The notes under the pieces: generated by a model
The model's database searches: none
Told to the model about the DNA's origin: nothing
Seen by the model: the letters and a program-made list of their open reading frames with translations, nothing else
In this document: in pieces, positions 47,244-56,306 of the stretch
Layout: each line of letters starts with the position of its first letter
Position numbering within the stretch: position 1 is the stretch's first letter
Assembly (NCBI GenBank): GCA_028871475.1
Contig: JAGWMZ010000002.1
Location: forward strand, 186,001-250,000
Length of the DNA stretch: 64,000 nucleotides
Origin: Sphingomonadales bacterium
Lineage (GTDB): Bacteria > Pseudomonadota > Alphaproteobacteria > Sphingomonadales > Sphingomonadaceae
Direction: 5' to 3'
Translations under genes and position numbers: made by a program

Positions 47244-48500
47244 ATGTGGAAAGCTTCGAAGCGATGGTTGCAAAGAGCCGGGCTGATCATGGCCCTGTCC
47301 GCCATGACGGGCGGCGCCCATGCCCAGATCAGCCTGCCCGGCGGTGTCGGCGGGCGGGTGGGCGATGCCGTGGGGCAATTGGGCGACAGGCTGGGCGAGA
47401 CGGTGGGCGATGTGACCCGCCCTGTCACCGACACGCTCGGCACGGTCGCGCAAATGGCACAGGCCCGCCTGTCGCGGCTGGATGCTTTCGTGCGCGGCCA
47501 TCGCGCCAGCGTCGAGGTGGATGACACCGGCCAGCCCGCGCGCGCGCATGAGGTGCTGCTGCTCGACCCCGATCCCGCCGCATTGGCCAGTGCGGCCTCG
47601 GCCGGGTTTGGCGTGATCGATCAGGGCGACCTTGGCGGATTGGGCGTGGCCTATGCGCGGCTCTCCACGCCCGCGGACATGGCGCTGGCCTCGGCACTGC
47701 GCCGCCTGCGCCACCTCTTGCCCGGCAAGGAGGTGAGCGCGGACCAGATCCATTTCACCAGCGGCAGCCTGGCTCCCGGCCGGGGCGAGGGCGGAGCGGC
47801 CCCGCAACCGCGCGGCGGCACGGTGGGCATCATTGACGGCGGGGTGACGCCCGGCGCCCGGATCGTGGCGCAGGCCGGCTTTGCCAGTGGCGGCCCGCAT
47901 CCCAACGCTCATGCGCAGGCGATTGCCTCGCTGCTGGCCGGGGCGGGCACGGCGCGCACCTATGTGGCCGATGTCTATGGCACCGATCCGGCGGGCGGCA
48001 ATGCGCTGGCCATCGCGCGGGCGCTGGCATGGATGGCGGGGCAGCATGTGCCGGTGGTGTCGATCAGCCTTGTCGGCCCGGCCAATCCCTTGCTGGCGCG
48101 TGCGATCGGCGCGGCGCAGTCACGCGGGATGATCGTGACGGCGGCGGTGGGCAATGATGGCGCCGCCGCGCCGCCCGCTTTCCCGGCCTCCTATGATGGT
48201 GTCATCGCGGTGACGGGGGTGGACGGGCACGGGCGCGTGCTGTTCGAGGCGGGCCATGCCAGCCATCTCGACTATGCCGCGCCCGGCGCCGACATGACTG
48301 CCATTGGTCTGCGCGGGAAGGTGGAACGGCTGCGCGGCACCTCCTTTGCCGCCCCTTTGGTGGCCGCGCGGATCGCCGCGCTCGATGAAGGGCATGCTTC
48401 ACGCCAGATGGTGCTCCGCCGGGCCGATGGTGAGGCTGTGGGGGCCAGCGCGCGCACCGGGCGCGGCATCCTGTGCGGAGCCTGCCGCAAGGGGATCTGA
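47244..48500 (+). CDS. Secreted S8 subtilisin-like serine protease (divergent)
   Basis: Signal peptide; VGIIDGGV (Asp), NAHAQAIASLLAGAG (His), AAVGNDGA (oxyanion Asn), GTSFAAPLVAARIA (Ser). Confidence 0.88.
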   Translation: MWKASKRWLQRAGLIMALSAMTGGAHAQISLPGGVGGRVGDAVGQLGDRLGETVGDVTRPVTDTLGTVAQMAQARLSRLDAFVRGHRASVEVDDTGQPARAHEVLLLDPDPAALASAASAGFGVIDQGDLGGLGVAYARLSTPADMALASALRRLRHLLPGKEVSADQIHFTSGSLAPGRGEGGAAPQPRGGTVGIIDGGVTPGARIVAQAGFASGGPHPNAHAQAIASLLAGAGTARTYVADVYGTDPAGGNALAIARALAWMAGQHVPVVSISLVGPANPLLARAIGAAQSRGMIVTAAVGNDGAAAPPAFPASYDGVIAVTGVDGHGRVLFEAGHASHLDYAAPGADMTAIGLRGKVERLRGTSFAAPLVAARIAALDEGHASRQMVLRRADGEAVGASARTGRGILCGACRKGI

Positions 48501-48602
48501 AAAAATTTCGCGAAGTATGGATGAAAGCTGAAAGCCCTCTCGTTCATCTCCCAGAGCCGGACATTCAAGGACGCGCTCCAGACATTCTTCAGGAGATGAA
48601 CC

Positions 48603-49478
48603 ATGAACCGCTTTTCTTCTTTTTCGCTTGCCGCTCTTGCTCTGGCACTGGGCACTGTTTCCATGCCGGCCCATGCCCAGTTGCTGGGTGGTGGCGGGCT
48701 TGGCGGGGCGCTGGGCGGCGGCTTTGGCGGCGGCCTGGGCGGAGGCCTGGGTGGTGGCTTTGGCACCATGAGTGGCGCGATGAACGGCACGCTGGATTCG
48801 ACCCGCTCGGTCGCCAACACTGTCCGCCACCGCTCGGGCGATGTGACCGCCAGCGCCACCGGCCATGGCAGCACCTCGGGCAGCCAGTCGGTCAACCGCA
48901 AGACGGGCCAGGTTCAGGCCAGCCGCAGCGCATCGGGCTCGGGCAATCTGGCGAGCAGCGCCACCACGCCGCTCAACTCGGCCGCCGCTTCGCTGGGTGG
49001 ATCGGGCAGCGCCTCGGGCAGTGGCAGCGCGCAGCTGGTGGGCACCAATGACCTGCGCAACACGGCGCAATCGGCCCGTTCGACCGTCGGCAGCACGGCA
49101 GGTCAGGCGCGCTCCGCGGCCACCAGCACCGGCCAGGCGCTGGCCGCCCGCACGTCCAATGCGGTGAGCGGCACCACGGCCACGGCGGTCGGCGCGGCCC
49201 GGGGCTCGGCGGAGATCGCCGGCACGGCCGGGCGTTCGACACTGGCGCTGGCGGGCAGCAGCGCGGCGGGCGTGGCGGGTGCCACGGGCGTCAAGCCGGG
49301 CATGGTGGTGCGCTCGCTCAATGGGCAGAAGCTGGGCAAGGTGAAGCAGGTGGTGGCCGATGAGAGCGGCAATGTCAGCAGCCTGGTGGTCAGCACCGGG
49401 GCCGGCAATGTCACCATGCCCGCCTCTGAGCTTTCCGCGCAGGGCAATGGCAAGGGGCTGGTTGCCACCGGCCAGTAA
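48603..49478 (+). CDS. Secreted Gly/Ser-rich protein with C-terminal PRC-barrel-like domain
   Basis: Signal peptide MNRFSSFSLAALALALGTVSMPAHAQ; GGGLGGALGGGFGGGLGGGLGGGFG; C-terminal MVVRSLNGQKLGKVKQVVADESGNVSSLVVSTG. Confidence 0.8.
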   Translation: MNRFSSFSLAALALALGTVSMPAHAQLLGGGGLGGALGGGFGGGLGGGLGGGFGTMSGAMNGTLDSTRSVANTVRHRSGDVTASATGHGSTSGSQSVNRKTGQVQASRSASGSGNLASSATTPLNSAAASLGGSGSASGSGSAQLVGTNDLRNTAQSARSTVGSTAGQARSAATSTGQALAARTSNAVSGTTATAVGAARGSAEIAGTAGRSTLALAGSSAAGVAGATGVKPGMVVRSLNGQKLGKVKQVVADESGNVSSLVVSTGAGNVTMPASELSAQGNGKGLVATGQ

Positions 49479-49507
49479 GCGCCGATCTTCCCGCCGACTT
49501 GGCCGGC

Positions 49508-49539
49508 AAAGGGACGGGCGTCTTGCCCGTCCCTTTTTT
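49508..49539 (+). terminator. Rho-independent terminator
   Basis: AAGGGACGGGC-GTCTT-GCCCGTCCCTT followed by TTTT, about 30 nt after the stop at 49478. Confidence 0.9.
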
Positions 49540-49776
49540 GCGGTGCGGGGACGGGTTTGCATCTGAGCCCATGCCGCGCCGTGGATGGAGCGGGCCGTGG
49601 CCGATGATCCGTTGAATATCGGGCAGTTGGGTTCACCTTCGGTCGGGCATGCAAAAACGAGCCTGTATTTTGCGCCGCAGCGTTCCAGTTCATGGATTGG
49701 AAAGGTTCGCTGTCTTAATCGCGCAGTCAGGCGATACGGCTGTTCCGAGGCCCCCTGCGGATTTGCCGAATGCCTG

Positions 49777-49825
49777 AATGAAATGCGTGCCCGAAGGGCG
49801 AAGTCCGTCGGGCACGCATTTCATT
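49777..49825. repeat. Long perfect inverted repeat (intergenic stem-loop)
   Basis: AATGAAATGCGTGCCCGA (49777-49794) - AGGGCGAAGTCCG - TCGGGCACGCATTTCATT (49808-49825), 18-bp perfect arms. Confidence 0.85.
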
Positions 49826-50134
49826 TGAAGATCGCGCATGGGGCCCCTCATTTGACAGGGTTATTGTTCAGCCGCGCTGCCATGGCGGCATGCTGTTCTT
49901 GCATTCATCTATGATGGTTCATGAAAGAGCCGACCTCGCCTGTTTGGCAAGGATTGCGCGCGGCCACAACGCGGTTCGGGTGAAGGGAGGCCTGTGGCGC
50001 ATCCATGGGCCACCAATGTTGCCGCCATTTTTCACATGGTACAAACGCGCATGACGGGCCGGCTGGCCGATAAATCCGGCGCCGGGCCATCGCGGCGCGG
50101 GTTCCTCCTTGCTTAGCGGCCATAACTGTTCAAC

Positions 50135-50905
50135 ATGCCCGCCATGGAAGAGGCACTCGAAGGACGAAGCGCAAGGCGCCTTGATGCGACGCGCAACGTC
50201 GAATTGCTGCACACGACCGTGGCCCGCGATCTGGGGATCGCCATTGTTCAGGGCAGGCACAAGCCGGGCGAACTGCTGCCCAGCGAACTGACCGCGGTGC
50301 AGACCCTGAAGATTTCGCGCCCTGCCTATCGCGAGGCGATCCGTATGCTGGCGGCCAAGAATCTCGTCGAGATCCGGCCCAAATCGGGCACACGGGTGCT
50401 GCCACGGCGACAATGGAATTTGCTCGATCCCGATGTTCTGGGCTGGATCCTTCAGAACGGCCCGCCAGATACATTCCTGACGGCCTTGTTCGATGTCCGC
50501 ATGATCGTGGAGCCGGCGGCGGCGGCTCTGGCGGCGCAGCGCCGGACACAGACCCATCTCGAACAGATGACCGATGCGCTCGACATCATGGGGCAGCATC
50601 CGCATGACAGCCCGGAAGGGCAGGCGGCCGATGAGGCGTTTCATCGCGTGCTGCTCGATGCGGCGGACAATGAGGTGCTCTCGCAGCTTGCCTCGCTGAT
50701 CGGGGCATCTGTCAGCTATATCGCCGAATTCAAGCGCAGCCGCCATGTGCCGCGTGACCCCAAGCCGGACCATGATGCCCTGTTCCGGGCGATTGCGGCC
50801 CGCCGCAGCGAGGCGGCGCGTTCGATCGTGCAGAACCTGATCGGGCATGCGCGCGAGGATATGGAGACCTTGTTCGACGACGGCGATCCGATGCCGCCGG
50901 GCTGA
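50135..50905 (+). CDS. GntR/FadR-family transcriptional regulator
   Basis: ARDLGIAIVQGRHKPGELLPSELTAVQTLKISRPAYREAIRMLAAKNLVEIRPKSGTRVLPRRQWNLLDPDVLGW; FCD-type C-terminal domain. Confidence 0.93.
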   Translation: MPAMEEALEGRSARRLDATRNVELLHTTVARDLGIAIVQGRHKPGELLPSELTAVQTLKISRPAYREAIRMLAAKNLVEIRPKSGTRVLPRRQWNLLDPDVLGWILQNGPPDTFLTALFDVRMIVEPAAAALAAQRRTQTHLEQMTDALDIMGQHPHDSPEGQAADEAFHRVLLDAADNEVLSQLASLIGASVSYIAEFKRSRHVPRDPKPDHDALFRAIAARRSEAARSIVQNLIGHAREDMETLFDDGDPMPPG

Positions 50906-50924
50906 AGGCTTCGGCGGGGGTGTT

Positions 50925-50976
50925 GCAAAAAATCCCGCCCGCATCGGTGCTTCATGGGAAGCATGATGCGGGCGGG
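50925..50976 (-). terminator. Rho-independent terminator of the minus-strand TonB receptor
   Basis: CCCGCCCGCATC (50934-50945)/GATGCGGGCGGG (50965-50976) with nested TGCTTC/GAAGCA; on the minus strand the stem is followed by ATTTTTTG. Confidence 0.88.
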
Positions 50977-50993
50977 CAGGGTGGATATGGTTC

Positions 50994-53879
50994 CTAGAAG
51001 CTCGAACGCAGGCCGATCGTCACGACGCGACCCAGCGGGTTGGCGCTGCTCGCGTCATAGCCGGTCGCGCCGCTGGTGCTGGCCACGTTGACGAAAGGCG
51101 GATCCTTGTCGAAGAGATTGGTCGCATCGACGAAGAGATTGGCTTTCTTGAAACGGCCGAAGTCCTTCAGCGTATAGGATACATGCAGGTCGACGGTGGT
51201 GAAGGGCGAGACATGATCGCCCCCGCCGACGGGCACGCCGGCGGCATTGCGCACAATCGGGTTCATCACGCCTGCGCCCCACCAGGTGTAGGGCCCTTCA
51301 TAGGTCACGCCCACCACCGCGTTGAACGGGCCCTTGTCATAGCCGATGTTGGCGCGGCCCTCGGTCTTGAGTGAAGGGAAGGTGGTGTTGAAACCTGCCG
51401 TGCCCAGCACGCTGAAATGGGTGCCATCGGCCCCGAACCATTGTTCGAACTTGGTTTTGCGGGTGAAGGAGCCGTCGAGCGTGACGTTCCCCGCCGGAGT
51501 GTTGAAGTGATACATCGCTTCAAAGTCGATGCCCGCAACATTGAGGTTGAGCACATTGTTCTGCGTGTAGTTGTAGATCCAGTAGGCGGTCGCGCTGGCG
51601 CCTGTCTGGGGTAGTGAGCCCTGCACCGCGGCAATTTGCGCCGCTGTGGCGCCGCCGGGATAGAGCGTCAGCAAATTGGACAGGCTGGCCGCACCGAAGG
51701 CATAGGCGCTGGTCGGCGCGGTGATGCCATTGCGCAACTGGTCGCTCCAGTAGGTCAGGCTGACCCGCAGGCCGGGGATCTGCACCGGCGTCAGGTCAAA
51801 TCCCACGCTCCAGTCCGTGCCCGTCTGCGGTTTCAGCCTGGCGTTGCCGCCTTGCAGGAAGACGCCATAGACGTTCGACAGGTTGCAGCTGGTGCTGGTG
51901 CACACCGCGCCCGGAATGGCCGTGACGCTGGGGTAGAGCGAGATCGGCACGTTGGTGAGGCCGCCTGCCACCGTGGTGCCAAGGCCATAGGCAAAGGCTG
52001 ATTCGCCAGTTTGGCCCGAGGCATTGGCGCCGATCGAGGTAAGGGCGGGGGCTACGAAGGAGCGCGACCAGTTGCCACGGAACTTGATGCCGCGCACCGG
52101 CTCGAAATTGGCGGCGACCTTGGGGTTGGTGGTGCTGCCGAAATCGCTGTAATGATCAAACCGGCCCGAGACGTTGACGTCGATCGACCTGACAAAGCCG
52201 TCCTTCACCAGTGGCAGATAGAGTTCGCCATAGACCGACTGCACATTGCGCTTGTAGGTGAGGGGGATGTAGATCGAATTGGCGCTGGCCCCGCCCAGAC
52301 CATTGAGCGCGGTGTGCGCCTGATCGATGGAATAGCCCAGCAATTCGCCGCCCACCGCTGCCTTCACCGCCCCGCCCGGCAGGTCGAAAAGTTCGCCGCT
52401 GATTTTGGCATAGGCGTTTCGCATAGTCTGGGTGGTGTTGTAGAATGTGGCGCTGTCGGTCAGTGAGGCCAGCGTCGCGGTGGATGTCTGGCCGCCAAAA
52501 GGATCGAAGGCATTGGCAGTGGTCAGCGTCTGGGTCACCGTTTCGGGGATGCCGTTCAGTGTGGCCGAGGTCGTGCCCGCCACTGCAAGGTTGAAGCTGG
52601 CCTGATTGAGCGTGCCCTGACTGATGATCTGGGAATGGTCGCGCCCGAACACGCCGCCGACATTCAGGGACCATTTGGGATTGAAGTCATAGGTCGCATC
52701 GAGATGGGCGTAGACATCCTCGGCGCTGCCTGTTGAGGTGGCGCCGGGCCCGTAGAGCTGGTTCGCATCGAAATTGATTGTGTAGGATGTCGGCGTCGTG
52801 CCGCCCAGATTGAAGGCGCGGAAATAGGGATTGGCCGAGGTCATCGTCGCTGAGGCCGAACCGCGCGACACGTTCGAGACCGTCTTGCGGAAAGAATAGT
52901 CGATATCGCCGACGATATGCAGATTGTCGCCGACATCCTGGCGGAGCTGGACATAGGCGGTGTGGCGCGTTTCCTGCGGCAGCAGGTCGCCGGCGGCGGG
53001 GGAGCAATTGCCCTGCTGCGTGGTGTTGTAGCTTCCGGCCGTGCCGGTGTTGTAATAGGTTTTGCCGCCTGCCGTCAGGCTGGGATTGGCGCATTTGTTG
53101 GTGGTCTGGTTCGTGCCGCCCAGCGGGACAAGGTTCACGCTGCGTGCATAGGAGCGGGCCTGTTGCGACAGGTTGGACTTGTCCGAGAAGCTGTAGGCCG
53201 CCAGCACCGATCCCGTGCTCCAGCTCTTGCCCCACAGCACCGCCGCGCTGTTGGTGTGATAGGCATTGCCAAAGCCGTGTTGCACATTGGCTTCAAGCCC
53301 GCTGAAGTTCTTGCGGGTGATGAAATTGATGACGCCGGCCACCGCGTCCGAGCCATAGACCGAGGAGGCGCCGTCGGTCAGCACCTCGACGCGTTCGAGC
53401 GCAATGGTGGGAATGATGTTGGGGTCGGCCAGCATATGGTTGGCCCCCGTGGTGGGGAGGCGGTGCCCGTTCATCAGGATCAGCGTCGAGTTTGAGGCCG
53501 ACGCGCCAAGACCGTGAATGGTCGGCGCATTGGTGCCCGAATTGTCCGCCGAGCCCGAGCTGCCCTGGCTGGGCGCCTGCAGGCCCGTGATCGAGGGCAC
53601 GGATTTGAGGATTTGCTGCACCGATTGCGCGGCCGTGTTGTCGATCTGCGCCTTGCCCAGCGTGGTCAGGGCCGAACCGACGGGCGCCACGCCTTTCAGG
53701 CTGGAGCCGGTCACGATGATGTCCCTGTCCGACGTGGTGGTGGGGGCGGCGGTATCCGCGTCCCGTGATGCCTGCCCCTGATTTGGCGGTGTTGTCTGCG
53801 CGATGGCGGGTGAATGCATAACGAACATCACTGCGCTTGCAGACGCGAGTAAAAACGCACGGCTTGCCGGCATGGTCAT
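50994..53879 (-). CDS. TonB-dependent receptor
   Basis: 961 aa; DIIVTGSSLKGVAPVGSALTTLGKAQIDNTAAQSVQQILKSVPSITGLQ...APTIHGLGASASNSTLILMNGHRLPTTG...VEVLTDGASSVYGSDAVAGVINFITRKNFSG; C-terminal GRVVTIGLRSSF. Confidence 0.97.
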   Translation of the reverse strand: MTMPASRAFLLASASAVMFVMHSPAIAQTTPPNQGQASRDADTAAPTTTSDRDIIVTGSSLKGVAPVGSALTTLGKAQIDNTAAQSVQQILKSVPSITGLQAPSQGSSGSADNSGTNAPTIHGLGASASNSTLILMNGHRLPTTGANHMLADPNIIPTIALERVEVLTDGASSVYGSDAVAGVINFITRKNFSGLEANVQHGFGNAYHTNSAAVLWGKSWSTGSVLAAYSFSDKSNLSQQARSYARSVNLVPLGGTNQTTNKCANPSLTAGGKTYYNTGTAGSYNTTQQGNCSPAAGDLLPQETRHTAYVQLRQDVGDNLHIVGDIDYSFRKTVSNVSRGSASATMTSANPYFRAFNLGGTTPTSYTINFDANQLYGPGATSTGSAEDVYAHLDATYDFNPKWSLNVGGVFGRDHSQIISQGTLNQASFNLAVAGTTSATLNGIPETVTQTLTTANAFDPFGGQTSTATLASLTDSATFYNTTQTMRNAYAKISGELFDLPGGAVKAAVGGELLGYSIDQAHTALNGLGGASANSIYIPLTYKRNVQSVYGELYLPLVKDGFVRSIDVNVSGRFDHYSDFGSTTNPKVAANFEPVRGIKFRGNWSRSFVAPALTSIGANASGQTGESAFAYGLGTTVAGGLTNVPISLYPSVTAIPGAVCTSTSCNLSNVYGVFLQGGNARLKPQTGTDWSVGFDLTPVQIPGLRVSLTYWSDQLRNGITAPTSAYAFGAASLSNLLTLYPGGATAAQIAAVQGSLPQTGASATAYWIYNYTQNNVLNLNVAGIDFEAMYHFNTPAGNVTLDGSFTRKTKFEQWFGADGTHFSVLGTAGFNTTFPSLKTEGRANIGYDKGPFNAVVGVTYEGPYTWWGAGVMNPIVRNAAGVPVGGGDHVSPFTTVDLHVSYTLKDFGRFKKANLFVDATNLFDKDPPFVNVASTSGATGYDASSANPLGRVVTIGLRSSF

Positions 53880-53894
53880 CTCCCCTTTGTTTTC

Positions 53895-53905
53895 TTGTCA
53901 TACCA
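53895..53905. promoter_or_regulatory. Candidate FadR-type operator
   Basis: TTGTCATACCA fits the TNGTNNNACNA pattern of the FadR subfamily of GntR regulators; lies just upstream of the minus-strand receptor start. Confidence 0.4.
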
Positions 53906-54125
53906 AAATTGCGATCCGTTTTAGTGATGTCAACAAGATTCCGCCTCATTCGTCAATTCTGCGGGACAGATGGCGATGACTCCGCACCATGCTTGCATTT
54001 TCACGCGAAGAAATTTCTGAAAAAATCACTCTTGCCTGACAAGAATCTCTCATGCAGGATGCGGGGAATTGCTCATCGAAGTGACAGGGCCGCATGCCGC
54101 CAAAGCGCATTCGGCAGGGAGAAGG

Positions 54126-54455
54126 ATGATGATGGCCGTGACAGGTCGGAACCTGGTTTTCGCGCTGATGGGCGCCCTTGTGGCGGCGTCATCGGCGCTG
54201 GGGCATGCGCAGTCAGCGGCGCCTGTGGTGGCCGCGCCCCAGCCTTCCGGCGCGCCCGGTGACCCTGACGAGCCCTTCGTGGAAGCGACCTGTGCCGACT
54301 GTCATCCCATGGTGCAGATCACGGCACGGCACATGAAGGCCGAGGAATGGGCCGCGATCGTCGACAGGATGATTGGTCTGGGAGCGCAGGTCACCTCGCA
54401 GGAGGATCGTGACAGGATCATTGCCTGGCTCGCGGCGCATCAGGGGCCCCAATGA
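54126..54455 (+). CDS. Small periplasmic c-type cytochrome-like protein
   Basis: Signal peptide; single heme motif EATCADCHPMVQI; HMKAEEWAAIVDRMIGLGAQVTSQEDRDRIIAWLAAHQ with a Met before the C-terminal helix. Confidence 0.85.
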   Translation: MMMAVTGRNLVFALMGALVAASSALGHAQSAAPVVAAPQPSGAPGDPDEPFVEATCADCHPMVQITARHMKAEEWAAIVDRMIGLGAQVTSQEDRDRIIAWLAAHQGPQ

Positions 54456-54931
54456 CAACAGATCTTATGATTGGACAGCAGGCAATGGCAAAGAAGATCC
54501 ATATTCTCAACGGCCCCAATCTTGGCCTTCTGGGGGTGCGTGAACCGCATCTCTATGGTTCGGCCACGCTGGCCGATGTCGAACGCGAATGCCGGGAGAT
54601 CGCCAAGCCCGCAGGATTCGAGGTGATCTGCCGCCAGACCGATGCCGAGCACGAGATGATCCATTTCATCCATGAGGCGCGCATCGGCGCGGCGGGCATC
54701 GTCATCAATCCGGCGGCCTTCTGCTATGCGGGCTATCCGGTGCTCGATGCGCTCAAGATGTGCGACTGCCCGATCATCGAGGTCCACATCACCAACATCC
54801 ACCGTCGCGAGGCGGAATGGCGCGCCAAATCGATCCTGACGCAGGGCGTGACGGGCATGATCAGCGGGCTGGGCATCGACGTTTACGGATTGGGGGTCCG
54901 TCACATCATCCGCGTGCGGTCGGGACAGTGA
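54452..54931 (+). CDS. aroQ: Type II 3-dehydroquinate dehydratase-family protein (divergent paralogue)
   Basis: IHILNGPNLGLLGVREPHLYGSATLADVE, VINPAAFCYAGYPVLDAL, IIEVHITNIHRREAEWRAKS and GLGIDVYGLGVRHI; ATGA overlap with the cytochrome. Confidence 0.88.
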   Translation: MTTDLMIGQQAMAKKIHILNGPNLGLLGVREPHLYGSATLADVERECREIAKPAGFEVICRQTDAEHEMIHFIHEARIGAAGIVINPAAFCYAGYPVLDALKMCDCPIIEVHITNIHRREAEWRAKSILTQGVTGMISGLGIDVYGLGVRHIIRVRSGQ

Positions 54932-56235
54932 CGCGCGCGACGGCAAGGGCGGGGCAGAAGGAGCGGGGGGCACGCCCGACGCGCGCCCGCTTTGCCGTGC
55001 TGGCTCTGGTGACGGCCGCGACCGTGCTCAATTACCTTGACCGATCGGTGATGAGCGTCGCTGCCAGGCCAATGAGCGCGGAACTGGGCCTGTCGCCCGG
55101 CATGCTGGGCGTGATCTTCTCGGCTTTTTCATGGACCTATGCGGCCGCGCAGATCCCGGGCGGACTGCTGCTCGACCGGCTGGGGACGAGGCTCACCTAT
55201 GCCCTTTCGCTCATTTTCTGGTCGGCCTTCACGCTGCTCCATGGCTTTGCCGCCAACATCGGCACGCTGATCGGCCTGCGCTTTGGCCTCGGCATCGCGG
55301 AGGCGCCCTGCTATCCCTGCAACAGCCGCATTCTGGCGACCTGGTTTCCGCAGGGCGAACGGGCCCGCGCGACGGGAGTTTACTCGGTGGGGCAATATTT
55401 TGGCCTCGCCTTTCTCAGCCCGCTGCTGTTCTGGATCGTGGCGAACTGGGGCTGGCGCAGCCTGTTCATCCTGGTCGGCGCCATTGGCATCGCCTTCGGG
55501 CTTGCCTGGTATGGGGTCTATCGCGATCCTGTGCACAGCACACGGGTGAACAGGGTCGAACTGGCGCATATCGCCGCTGGCGGCGGCATGGGCACCACAC
55601 GGACGCCGCCCTTTTCCTGGGCGCGCATGGGCAGCCTTATGGCCCGGCGGCAGGTGCTGGGCGCCTCGCTGGGTCAGTTCTGCAGCAATTCGGCGCTGGT
55701 TTTCCTGATCACCTGGTTCCCCACCTATCTGTCCACCGAGCGCCATCTCGATTTCGTGAAGTCCGGTTTTTTCGTCGCCTTGCCCTATGTGGCCGCGTCG
55801 CTGGGTGTGCTCTCGGGCGGGGTGGTGTCGGATTGGCTGATCCGCCGCACAGGCTCTGCCACCATTGGCCGCAAGGCGCCGGTGGTCGCCGGATTGTTGC
55901 TCGTCTCCACCATCCTGTCGCTTGGCGCCATTCGCGACAATGGATTGTTGATCGCGGTGATGTCGGTGGCAGCCTTTGGTCAGGGTCTGTGCAATCTCGG
56001 CTGGACGCTGATTTCCGATGTCGCCCCTGAAGGCGAAATCGGCCTGACGAGCGGCATCTTCAACCTGTGCACCAACATCGCGGGCATTGTCACACCCATG
56101 GTGATCGGTTTTGTCGTGCAGGCTTCGGGATCATTCCGGGGCGCGCTGGTCTATATCGGCAGCGTCGCCTTGCTGGGGGTGCTCTCCTATCTTTTCGTCA
56201 TTGGTGACGTGCGGCGCCTTGCGGCAGACAGCTGA
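54928..56235 (+). CDS. MFS transporter, ACS family
   Basis: VLNYLDRSVMSVAARPMSAELGLSPGMLGVIFSAFSWTYAAAQIPGGLLLDRLGTRLTYALSLIFWSAFT. GTG start at 54928 overlaps the aroQ-like stop. Confidence 0.93.
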   Translation: MTRATARAGQKERGARPTRARFAVLALVTAATVLNYLDRSVMSVAARPMSAELGLSPGMLGVIFSAFSWTYAAAQIPGGLLLDRLGTRLTYALSLIFWSAFTLLHGFAANIGTLIGLRFGLGIAEAPCYPCNSRILATWFPQGERARATGVYSVGQYFGLAFLSPLLFWIVANWGWRSLFILVGAIGIAFGLAWYGVYRDPVHSTRVNRVELAHIAAGGGMGTTRTPPFSWARMGSLMARRQVLGASLGQFCSNSALVFLITWFPTYLSTERHLDFVKSGFFVALPYVAASLGVLSGGVVSDWLIRRTGSATIGRKAPVVAGLLLVSTILSLGAIRDNGLLIAVMSVAAFGQGLCNLGWTLISDVAPEGEIGLTSGIFNLCTNIAGIVTPMVIGFVVQASGSFRGALVYIGSVALLGVLSYLFVIGDVRRLAADS

Positions 56236-56306
56236 TTGAAAAAACGAACAAGGCCGGGCGGGGCGCAAAGGACCGATGCCGGCAAAGCCAGAAGGAAGGC
56301 GAGAGG

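Noticed and set aside
47228-47262. EcfG-type promoter (GGAAC at 47232)
   Set aside because: The GGAAC is not followed by CGTT at 16-17 nt (CTTCG instead) and overlaps the subtilase start.
49585-49914. 109-aa plus ORF in the intergenic gap
   Set aside because: Spans the long inverted repeat, has Cys/Arg-rich composition and no family resemblance; coding not supported.
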